Assembly: GCF_019649055.1 (NCBI RefSeq)
Contig: NW_026570327.1
Coordinates: forward strand, 248,001-312,000
Length of the DNA stretch: 64,000 nt
Direction: 5' to 3'
Source: Paramacrobiotus metropolitanus
Taxonomy: Eukaryota > Tardigrada > Eutardigrada > Parachela > Macrobiotidae
Shown here: piece by piece, positions 1 through 12,400 of the stretch
Layout: every line of letters begins with the position of its first letter
How positions within the stretch are numbered: position 1 is the stretch's first letter
Position numbers and translations under genes: made by a program
Notes under the pieces: model-generated
What the model was told of the DNA's origin: nothing
Database searches by the model: none
What the model saw: only the letters and a program-made list of their open reading frames with translations

Positions 1-2939
1 GCAACCTTGAGCATGCTGGTGGCTTTCAGTTGGATTTCTTCATTGTACTCCGTATTCTAAAGACAACACCATTTGGAAACTGGGAAGCAAATAAAAACTA
101 CAAAATCTCCAAGGCTCTCACTTGGTTCAAAATGAGGACAGAGGCTGCCATAATCGTCCCGCCTAATTCTAATCCAATGTTCAGATGCTCCTTATTATCG
201 CTAAGGAAAATTGCACCCTCTGGATCAGGTAATTTCTTGCTCCGACAATTAAAGGCAATAAAAAGTTGACTAAAAATGGCATCCAGAACGGCACCTATCA
301 ATGCTCAGTTTATTAAACTGTCACAAAGCTCACAAAGAACTATTAGCAACAAAACAGAAGTACTCACGGATATCTTTGGGATCCTTTTTCTTGGGCACAT
401 TATGGAAGAACTTCACCGCTACGGCAGCATTATTATGGAACAGTTTAATCGCATTCTTCAAAAATTGTCGCATGTTATTGGTATTCCACACCATGTAATC
501 CAGAATCTTCGCGATATCCGCCTCATACGGATGCTTCTTCTCCGTATAATGCACTAGCAGCTTCTCGGCATCGACAATTTGGTTGCCATTCTCCAGTGCC
601 AGCATATCGCTCTGCACCGCCTGCCACAAAATCCGATAGTACTCGGTCCGCACGGCCAAGGCTTCATCCGTGGCTACTTCTTTCATCTGCATCAGCAGTG
701 GGACCAGCGTTACACGGGCCAGCGGATTATCGATGATGCGTCCAACCGCTTTAACCGCGTTAGCACGAACGGCTACGGTGGTGGCATCGAAAAAGTTATC
801 ACTTAAACAACGCAGGAGAGTTGTGCGTTCAGCGAGCGGAACGGCATTCCATCCACGGTTAAGAATTTCCCCGGTGGCTTCCGATGCGGCGCTGCGGAAG
901 GCGGGGAAAATGCTCTTCATGTCCGCAATGGCGATGTCCACCTGGTCACGGAGCATAATGTCCCGTGAAACCCTCAATTCATCTGGTGATATTAGTGGAA
1001 AGCAGAGTCCAAGAAGGCGTAACGCATTTGTACGTGTTATGCGATTTTCTGATTTACATCCTTCCAAAACCATCAAATCCAAGTTCGAATGGAACATACG
1101 TCGAATGGCAGCATCGTTGTCGTTATACATGTATGCCACCATCTAATACGAACAGCAAAAGCGTTTAGAAACAAATACAGGATACAAGATCATTCATATT
1201 TTGCAAAGCATATTCATATTCATTTCAGCTTTTTTTACCAATTGGTATTTGGAAAGATAGCCGTTTTTATACTTTGGATCCGTAACGATAGCCCGTTTCA
1301 TCAAATCAGTGATAACCAGTGCCTCCAAATCGAGCTTCAGTGGATTGTCCTCCTTGTTTAGGATACTCCATGCTTTCAGCACGATCTGAATTGATAAATT
1401 TTTAATCAAGTACAGCCATCAATAAATCTCAACTGTCATAAAGATAACTACGGCTTAATCATACATCCATAAGGATCTCCAGCGTCTTCTGATTTCGGTC
1501 GTTCATCATAACATCATCAATGCCCAAACGAGCAATATTCATGAAATCCTGATGCAGCGTGACCAGCATAGTTAGAAATTTGCGCCCCTGCGACAAACGC
1601 CGTAGTAAGTACATCAAGTTCACATTAGTGTAACAAATAATGAAGAACAATTTCAAAACTGATACTTACGTCAGGTAAACTAGTTGCTTCTTGTCGATTG
1701 AACAATTTATACAACGCATCGCACAGGTACTCGACCTTTTCCACGGCTAGTAAGGCTTCAGTAGCAACAGGTTCGGAAACAGCCTCCGAACTCTGGTCAC
1801 TTTCCTCCCATTCATTCGGCTCTAAATCGGAGAAATGCTTCTTAGCGACCGGCGTAGCAGCCCGCTTTGTCCACGGGCGCCTGAAGCAATCGAAATATCC
1901 TCGCCACGAAAGCAACCGCTGGAAAACGCTGCCCTAAAATGAAAAACTTCATGAAAGCAGTCAAAACATGTAATTCGCATAAAACAAGCCTAAAAATCAA
2001 AGTTACCGTGTATTTTGGCTTGCAGAGGACATAAACGACACAGTTAGCCATCAGTTTGTATCCATCCGGACGACCGTTCAGAAACCATAATTCCAACACA
2101 TCCACGATGGTATTGAGGAGAATACCCACTTTAGCTTCGGAACCATACTGGTAAATGCGGAATATATTTCCTGAAAAATTTCAAGTGATTTCGTGAATTG
2201 AAAATCCACTTTCACTTTGAGCCGCAAAAGCCAATGTTTTCATACTTCGAGAATCAATGAAATCCCTGGACGTCAACGTTTTTATATAACACCAATATTC
2301 CGAAATTATCTAAGCAGCTGAATCAAAATTACCGATAATCAGACTTACGATGGAAGCCTTCCAAGCGGCGATATATCGATGCTGGTGGCTCTTCGAAGAT
2401 TTGAATAATAGGCTTGTATAACTCCAGAACAGCAGTTATCTTGATCGCAGTTTCTGCTACCTAAACAGAAGTATCAAGTGCCAATTCTTCTAATTTTAAA
2501 AAGGGTGTATAAAAGGCATACATTCTCCTTCGACCAGGACGCATCCTTGCTGATAAAAGCAACCAGATATTTGTCCAATCTGCCACACAATTCACCAGCG
2601 ACGCCAGCCTTTGATTGGCTCCAGAATGCTCCATATTCTTCCAAATGCAGGAATTCCTTACCCTAAGCACACAACTGTTCTATTTCACGGTGAAGCTGGA
2701 TCCTAAGGACCATCTCAAATTGAAATATTTACGGTGTTTTTGATCCAGCCTTCAAATTCGGCTGGTTGAATCGTGCAATGCAAATCCGCTTCCAGATCAT
2801 TCAGCAGGGCAACTGGGGCTGGTGGAACGACCAGCAATGAGGGCTTAATTGTTGAATGCGTAGTACTTTTGTTCTTGGCCGACGCCGCTTTTGAACGGGT
2901 GGAAATGTTGGACACGGAAGAAGCTTTTGACGATGGCAT
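1..2939 (-). CDS. NCAPG2: Condensin-2 complex subunit G2, 3' end cut by window edge
   Basis: HEAT-repeat subunit of condensin II, which compacts mitotic chromosomes in the nucleus. The largest exon (about 330-1142) carries tandem helical repeats that follow vertebrate NCAPG2 in order: a segment with ITRTNALRLLGLCF, one with VAVRANAVKAVGRIIDNPLA, and one ending in AVAVKFFHNV, matching the AARKFYQ region of the human protein. Upstream exons with sensible phases are seen at about 2733-2939 (start ATG at 2939, Ser/Lys-rich), 2526-2662, 2351-2460, 2016-2172, 1673-1934, 1470-1650 and 1210-1390. A further exon lies at about 115-285. The C-terminal part runs off position 1. The gene is divergent from ADAT2 with about 745 bases between start codons. 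Known from the family: HEAT architecture and condensin II membership. Inferred: exact exon limits. NCAPD3 or another HEAT protein is less likely because the repeat order matches G2. Confidence 0.85.
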
Positions 2940-3683
2940 GTCGAACTTAAAGTGAAATAATCATAAAAATGCGAGGAATCAAAACTGACAGATAAGTATC
3001 TCTCAACTCATCCACGCTCGCAGTCAACGACCCAGTACAGCATTTCCCGGGCTGATTCTGATGCTGATATAGATGAAACGATAAATGCTGGAAATATCAA
3101 ATCTTTTACTTCAGATGTTCTCAGAACGAATTTTTCATTTCAAACTGGCAGAATTAACTTCAAAGTAAATAATTCTCATCACACACTACACGCAGTCTTC
3201 TATGAGTAAGTTATTACTGTAAGTATGTTTTGGGTCCAGTGCGCGGGCAGAAAACAACGGCGCGGAAGCGGTTGATGCACAAAGAGCCAATGGCACTCAC
3301 ACTAAATAACAAGCAGGTATACGCAGCAAATAACCTAATACTGCGCAAAATATTTGAACCCAGTAAACAAAATTTTTCATTTTTCTCGGGGATTTTATTT
3401 TTAGTAGTAGTGGAGCAGACGGTTATTATAAAATATTAAAATAAATCTTCAGTTTTTATTATTTTAGACTTAGCGATTTTTAAATTCTACAGTTGGCTTG
3501 TAAGTTGTAATTTACTTGTTTATGGTTTCCGTTTTCGCTGTTCGTTGGGGAAACTGCAAATACAGAGCACTGGTCCAGTGGCTTGAAAATTGACGAAGCG
3601 AAATTGACGAAGCGACAACAACTGGCGCCGCGAATCCCGGAGGTTTTCCCCTTTTGGAAATCCCGAAGTGAATTTACGATTTC
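2940..3683. promoter_or_regulatory. Shared intergenic region of divergent NCAPG2/ADAT2 pair
   Basis: About 745 bases separate the two start codons, which point away from each other, so both promoters and 5' UTRs must lie here. No clear TATA box at a sensible distance was recognised. Short ORFs in the stretch have no family resemblance and are not called. Confidence 0.4.
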
Positions 3684-5096
<1,413 letters not shown>

Positions 5097-5723
5097 TTGA
5101 CAGTGAAGGCTATTTCCTATTCCGGTTAATCTGTGAAATTCCTGTTAATTAAAAACTTTTTGGGAATGTTACTGTATTTTTATGCTCAGTACATGGACTT
5201 GAGTTTTATTGCAATGCTTCAACTGAAACCATATAACCGGTGTTTTGTGATGAATTTAGGAATATACTAGTAACATGCTCATCAGAAATGTAGTACAAAA
5301 CATTTCCGTCTTCCTTTGCCTGTGATAGTCTAACAGGTCAAAAACAAGTTGAACTTCTGTAACAAATCGTGTTCAATACAAATTGAATTATGACATTCTC
5401 AGTATCAGAGAACGATACCGAAATCAAGAAGGCCCACAAGCTGTGCGAGCTCGTATAACATTAAACAAAAGCAGTAACGCTGACCGGTACGATTCTCACT
5501 CGCTGTCCTGAAAATTAATGAGGCATTTCATATCCGACTCCTCAATTCCATTCCTCCTTGATTCCATGCCTGCCTTTAAAAAAAATAAAACTTCTAAAAG
5601 TTTGGAAAACACAAGGGATACGCTAGCATATCCATTTTTTCTGGATCAGCTCATGGTCAGTTACTTACCTCGGATCCAAAATCCGTAGCCCACTGTTCCG
5701 GCTATCGCACAATTTTCGTGCAC
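5097..5723. other. Intergenic, convergent 3' ends
   Basis: Gap between the ADAT2 stop and the stop of the BTB-like gene, which converge. AT-rich, with no ORF, RNA gene or repeat that I can support. Confidence 0.5.
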
Positions 5724-7532
5724 TCAGTATTCAAACAACGTCCGGTGGACAACTTCCCCATTCACACCGCGCCAGGTGTAATCCTGCGCGATCAACCGCA
5801 TAGCTGCCTTCAACACCGGCAGCTCATACAGTCGTATGCTATTGCGCCAATAACAAAATTCATCCCAGTCATTCCTTTTCGCCGTCCCCAACACATGCTG
5901 GACCAAATAAATCTCGATCTTACGCAGCAGGATCTCACTGATCTGCTGCTCATGGGCGATCTTGTACACTTCCAGAATGTCGAACTCTGCGTCTGCCTCC
6001 AAGTCGGCGGATGTCGATGCATACGAAAAGGTCAGCTTTCGAATGTTGTATCCGACATCGAAGTTCTCCTTAAACTTGCACAGGAGTAACAGCTGCAGCA
6101 CATGCGTCTCATCATGGTCGCGGAAACTCGTGATTTCATTGCTGGTTTCTGGAAACCAAAAAGCAACTTCTGTTGCTTACTCTCGTCGTAAGTGTACCAG
6201 TTCCGTTGCAGTTGAATACCAATAAAAGTGAAACACCATAAAATGAGTTAAAAAAACTCAAAAGAATAAGTTTTTCAAAATTTACGAAATTCTTTAAATA
6301 AAATTTCAAGCAAAAGAATTTCTATTATTGAGGCTAAATGTCAGCCGCAAAAAAAGATGGAGATTTTTTATTAGGCGGATAATCACTGACCTCCGAAAAA
6401 AGAATGATTTGTACCAAGCCCGCACGCCAGTTCCAGCGACTGCAGTTCCTCTCGCTGCAGAGTGAGCGTTCGCTGTTTTCCGCTCGCCGACTTTAGATAC
6501 ACACTAACGGTATCTTCTCCACCTGGCTGATCCAGTGAGTTCAACCAGTCTTCGCAACAAGCGACCATTTCCGGCGACATATGCCAGGAAGCAATGGTCT
6601 GCTGCACCATCCGGACCAGGTGGTTAATAACCGGCATCCCGCCCGGTCGGTTCAGCCATTTTGCGGATCCGAAAACGCGCTCGCTACCGAAGGCCTTTTC
6701 AAACAGCGAGTATCCCACAAAAGGGCGGGTAGAGTTCCGTTCAAACACGTACTCCGTCTCAAATGTGGCGGCGGTGAAATACGTCCGCATGTCACTGCAG
6801 CGGGCGTGATGGGCGTCACTGCAGCCCAGATGAATGGTGTCAAACACCAGGACCGGCTGAGCAGAGCCGGGTGTGTCGCGATCCGCAGCAGGAAGGGATA
6901 CTTTGATCCCGTTGATCCACCATGGCTCGCTCCAGGCTCTCTCTGAAAATTATGCAGAAATACTGTAGCGGAATTAAAATCAACGCAAAAAAAATTTACA
7001 TTGCTATTCAGTTTTCGATTACGGGGGAAATACTCATACTTCAGTATGCATACTGCTTATTTACAATTTAAACAAGTAAACGAGCAAAAACTGGCACGAT
7101 GCTGCTTCAAAGGGCATGAGTGACCTAATGGAAAGACGGATACAAAAACATGCTCTGTCACAAAAAAAGCGCTAACAAATTTTGAATTTCAAATTTGATT
7201 TACAGTATTTCACATATTTTCTAAACTGTGAAATTTTATGGCGGTATTTCTGTACAACTGCGCATCCGCGCATGCTTTGTTTTTTTTAGTTTTCACTTAT
7301 TACCTCGCCAGTGAACTGTCAATCGGAGGTCGTTTCCGCCTAACCACTTGCGCGTTTCCTCATCCTGAACGGTAAATGACTGGGTGTATTTCACATCACC
7401 TTCAACTTCCATTCGTTGCCAGCCGTTTTTATCGGCAATCCACTCGATTTTTCGGGATGGAGCGGCTGTCAGGCGATCCCGTAGGAATTCTTCCAGATCT
7501 TTCCATTTCTGCGTGACACTATTATCCGCCAT
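5724..7532 (-). CDS. BTB/POZ-like protein, 401 residues
   Basis: Three exons (7304-7532, 6391-6942, 5724-6148) join in frame for exactly 402 codons. The C-terminal third has the pattern of the second half of a BTB fold followed by helices: EITSFRDHDETHVLQLLLL, then FSYASTSADLEADAEFDILE, then VYKIAHEQQISEILLRKIE. This resembles the yIYt...ll.aA..y.i..L...c signature of BTB proteins that recruit Cullin-3. The N-terminal 250 residues (Trp-rich, KWLGGNDLRLTVHW and an FVGYSLFEKAFGSERVFG segment) are not recognised and could be a diverged MATH-like or filament-like module. No BACK or Kelch repeats are visible. The start is the ATG of MADNSVTQKWKD; a longer upstream reading exists but lacks coding look. 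The BTB assignment comes from pattern only and is moderately uncertain. Confidence 0.6.
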
Positions 7533-9475
7533 ACTGTTGCAAGGAGCTCCTTGCTGGTCAATCTTAAAACAGTAAAAAAATCTCCCAGTAGGTAAAAAAT
7601 GAAACGGTCGCAGATCACAATTCACAGTAAACCATATCTGGTTGTTAGGAAAGCAAAGTTGAAATCACGGTGATGTGATGCTGTAACTTTTTACACCACT
7701 GCAGAGTGCAGACACAATATCCTGCTCGTCAGTTATCTTACAAAGAAAGCTGATCATGATAAAAAATCAACTGGCTTTAATTGTAAGTTGTAACTTGTAC
7801 GCAATCCAGGGATTTTAAGACACCGCTCCCAGTAAAAAAATTTGATCATGAGACACTGACCAGGAAATTAAAGTACTGCAGTTCATACAAGTATGTACTG
7901 AACGTGCTGACTGTGCTGAAATCCGGTTCGTTTTTATCCGTTGGCAGCATCTCATAACGATTTTATCTAATTTGCCATAATTACACTATAATCTATAATT
8001 ACTAGCGGTGGTTGCGAACCACATTATTGCACGAGCGCGAGCGCCAATACCACTGGGAAATGGTATTGGGGTTGTGGAATTGGAAAAGCGTGACGTACGC
8101 TCTTCGTGGCGTCAGACAAATTTTATGCTCTTGACGAAGACTTATTGCAGCACCTCGCGCTTCGCGCTCGGTGCAAATAAGTCGTGTTCGGCTTCTGTCA
8201 GATGATTCGAGAAGAGTATCGTGTGATCTCAATTCTGAAAATTATAAGCGAAAAGGATCGTTTTTATCAGTTTCTTAATATTTTATTAGAATGCAGCAAT
8301 ACGCAGGTAATGCAAGATCATTTACGAAATGAAATTCCATAATTTTCGTTTCTTCAGTGTGAGAAGTATCAGTTTTTTGTGTGTTTTTGTTGGAAGATTC
8401 CCTGGCGTTGAGATGAGTCTGAAATAGGTGCATTTTTCAGCCACGGTTTTCCATAATATCAGTACCGACGGTACGAGAACGATCACGTACGTTCTGCGTT
8501 GGAAATCCTTAAAGCACCGGCCAGATTGACCTTGACCACCACCTTGACCACTGGCCAGATTATGAATCAACCTTGATAACGCACATTTTATAGCAGCCAG
8601 TAAGTACTTACTAGTAGCAGTGGCACCACTACAAATGTACTAACGAATGTCACACTGTACGCGCTGTAAAACAGTTAACTCGGAACCAGTAATGTTTTTC
8701 CTCAGAAAAAACCCCCGCTATGCCATATTGGTTTAACAACTCCGAGGAATAAAGTTGTGCTTTTCAGCAGTCGGTGACCAACTCGCGCTACTAATTGTAA
8801 ATGAAATTTGTTACTCTAATGCAGTGCTTAATTTACAAATTACAAGTTATCTGTACAACCACTGGCTAATTTCTGGAAAAAACGTTCGCTTAAACATAAT
8901 CGCACAAACTTCTTGTAAGTAGCGTGTTTTCCGTTTTGCAGGATCTTATCCGTGCCAGATAAACATAGTTATTCTATAGTTTGCTGACCACAGGCTAATT
9001 ATGCAATGCTTGGCAAATGTTTGCTTCTATCTTTGAAGTTTGAAGCATACAAGAGATTAAACAAAGCATACAAGAGATTAACTTTGTAGTTGGTATAAAA
9101 ATAATAATTATTCATTTGAAGTAACGAATACTTCCAGACAGACCAAGCTAGGACCTGACGATAACATTTTATTAGGCAATAGCCATCAAAATACCATAAG
9201 GTACAAACGCACACCAATCATTACATTTCAATAAAATTTTAAACATTGAAAAAAACCACAATCTCTACCTCTACCCTCTCTTGAGTTAACATGCTTAGAA
9301 ACTGATTTGCTTGCAGGCGAATCTGAATTTCAGGCGACCGAAAAAGCACTTTAAATTCAAACTGTATGCCCATTTCCGGAGAAAAATAAGTACAAAAGAG
9401 GGGAGCGTAAAAGACAACCACATTAACAAGATTTCTGCATCGTGGAGTTGATTGTTAATTCGTAGGGTTCCGTAT
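7533..9475. other. Non-coding gap with a hairpin cluster
   Basis: About 1.9 kb between the BTB-like start and the end of the kringle gene. No ORF with family resemblance. It contains the stem-loop cluster listed separately and otherwise AT-rich unique sequence with a short direct repeat of GCATACAAGAGATTAA near 9047-9080. Confidence 0.5.
7999..8214. repeat. Cluster of three inverted repeats (hairpins)
   Basis: Three good stem-loops lie close together. The first, near 8009-8023, is GTGGTT/AACCAC with a 3-base loop. The second, near 8043-8069, is CCAATACC/GGTATTGG with a 10-base loop. The third, near 8139-8188, is GACTTATT/AATAAGTC enclosing CAC/GTG and an inner palindrome around GCGCTTCGCGC. 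The density exceeds what surrounds it. It could be a relic of a foldback or retroelement leader, or a structured RNA; no family is recognised. Confidence 0.4.
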
Positions 9476-12400
9476 TTAAACCAGTGCAGCAAACGATGTG
9501 CCGAGAATGCCGACTTTATAAAGGAATTCCTTGGTTGGACGCGGATAGAACGGCAGCGCCTTTCCTGTTTGCAAATCGTACACGAGATATTCGGCGCCTT
9601 TGAAGAAGAAGGCTAAACTGTCCGCTCGGAAGACCAGGTCGAAATCGCCGGGTCCGCTGGAGAAGCGTCGCAGATCCGCCCACTTCGTGCTGGTGTACAC
9701 GTTTTCGCAGTCAACCGCCTTCACGTGACGTCATCCAGTCGGCAGTACTGGGATCCCACGAAAACACCGTATCCTTGCAGAAATTGGGGGTTATAATATT
9801 TGTTGCCCACTGCCCAGCGCTTCGAACAGGCCGCTTACTGCATTGTCCTTCAGCCATGACCGCGTTTTCAAATCGTACAAACGGATTTTCTCATCGTTGA
9901 CATCTGCACCGTATCGGTATGGAACAAACGCCAGCTGATTGTTGTTGACAACGAAGACGAATTTCGCCGGCTCGGGAATGGACCATTTGCCCCGGATATA
10001 CGCCCGTGGTTTCGCGCGCAGCGTCTTGAGTATCTCTGACTCTGAAAACGCCACAGTCGTACTAGCACTTGAAAATTGAGAAGCCAACTTTACTTATCTA
10101 ATACTGTTCATGTTAATACAGCAAATATCTAATGCACTTAAAACTACTTACCACATATCTTGAAACAGAATTCTCGTTCGTCTTGAGTGACCGGGTTGAC
10201 ATAACAGTAAGGTGTGGTATTGTAGTATGTCGGTCCATGTTCTCCCCAACAACGAATCGATGGATCGTTGGACGGGCTTCCAGCACATGGTATGCCTTCA
10301 GCACTCGTAAATCTCGGCCCTTTATAATTGTAGATCTCCGCTTCACAGCTCTTGCTCTGATCGCGAATGCATCCACCAGCTTCGTTGACGCATGCCCCGT
10401 GGTCATCTGGAAGTACAGCAACGTTATAACTCCAGCTCTTTTCGACGAGTCAAATGGACAGTCTGTGCTTTATATCAATCCTATTATACAACGAGCGTAC
10501 CGCAGTCCGGAAGGTTGATTGCCCATCCAGGTATGCGATCCTTACACAATGGCATATTTTTGTATGTGCAGCTCTTATCTTTCTTCACACAATAACCAGG
10601 ATCATCAGGATCCGTAGTCGCATATCCGCCTAACAGAAAGATTAAAAGGAGCTCTTTTTAAGTGCAGACATACCGTTTAAAAATTTTGGCAAGTAGCTAC
10701 ATAACCTCAAATGTACGAGGACATTTGGGTGCTGTGAACATACCCTGCACGATTAGGCTGCGATGAACAGCTGGTTAGCCGTAGCTCGCAACGCTACTGA
10801 TATCACAGTCGGAATGCAAACGGCTATAAATTTAGCCGGCTGTTCATCGCAGCCTAATCGTGCAGGGTATGTTCACAGCACCCAAATGTCCTCGTACAGT
10901 CTATTCGGTTCAGATTTTTTCAAAACTTTTCATGCAACAACTTCGAGCGAAAGGCGGCGGCACTGTACTCACAGTCTTTAAAGCAGTATTCCCATCGGAC
11001 ACTTTTATCCATTGTGTAGCACCACGGCCCATCATCCCTATCGGGATTGCGGCAGTAATTATGGCTACCCAACTGGTGATTGTAGCTGTACTGGGGAGTG
11101 TTAACATCCCACCGTTGACATGTTCTTCCAGACAGAGTGGTATTCTTGGTGCCGGTATACGCTGTCAAGTTCTTGCACCTGGGAATCTGCAGACGGTAAC
11201 AGTCCACACCCGGTACAGTACACCCACCACCGAATGGATTGCCATCGAATGAGCTTTTGCGACCAGCGTCCGTGATAAAGCCTGACGTGGGAAGGAGGAT
11301 GTACCCACATCGTACGTCCAGATGCCTCTAAGATGTCCGCCTTTCACCTGTAAATACGAGCCGCCATGTTATTATCTAGTCATCTCTCTACCTGTGATTG
11401 GTCGTACGATAAATCCCTAGCGATGTATGCCGTGTACTTCTATTAGTCTATATAAGCTCGAGTGATGCCTAATATCGGGAGCGGTCAGGAATCAGTCTTT
11501 CGATTTCTGACATTCTTACTTCTCTGACTACTATGTGTCGAGGAAATACTTGTGAATTAGATTAAAGGGCAGTATGTTCTAAAGGCTACGACTGGCGTTC
11601 ATAATCGACCTTTCGGATTATAGCGTAGTCAGCCGCAGTATACTCGCGTCACAATTGACTTTCACCTTGATCTGATCCTTGAATTACCCGAGACCAGAAG
11701 TGAGAAGTAAGGTATTCGTTTGTCTGTTCGTGTGGTTCGCAGGGCTCCTGATAGGGATTCCTGGTTCCTGTGTTCCGGTTCGTATCTTCATCGTTCCTCC
11801 AAGTTGTTTTCGCCATACCAGTTTGAGAGAGAAGAGTGCTCATACCGCTTAGCGTGGCTGGGAAGTGGTTACTCGACGTACCGATCTTGTAATACGACAT
11901 GGCGCCCACCGATGGTTCGTAATTTTCTCGATGGTACAGCGAAAATTGAGGATGGAATTTTGATGGAGGTTTATGCGTGAAATTGCGCAGAAGTGGTTTG
12001 TAAAAAGGCGTTGAACCGAAAGGTGCGCCGAAGGGGGCAGAGCTTCCTCACCCAGGGTTATTATTTTGATTGCGAGCTTCCTCGCTGTAAGTTGGTGAGC
12101 TTCCTCACCGGGCAGAGCTTCCTCGCCCATTTTCAGTAAAATTTAATTTGAATTGATCGGACCGTAGAAAAAACAGTCAAAACCTTAAAGGTTGGCTGAG
12201 TGTGAATAAAAGTGCCATTTTTTGGGTAATTTCCGGGTTGCCTGCGCAAAGCAGTAACCGCGGTAAATAAAGCGTAATTTGCAGTGTCAGTGTGCCTGGC
12301 CTGCAGATTGATCAGATAGCTAGCACCGAGTTATTGTCAGTGGCTTGGTGAGATAACAATCTTTGGTAGCTGAATAAAGGCAAGCCGCAAGCGGTAGCCA

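Noticed and set aside
2461-2666. Plus-strand frame opposite the second NCAPG2 exon
   Set aside because: Antisense to a coding exon and without resemblance.
11649-11980. 83-86 codon frames on both strands, present twice (also 14471-14793)
   Set aside because: They lie inside the two LTR copies and are duplicated only because the LTRs are.
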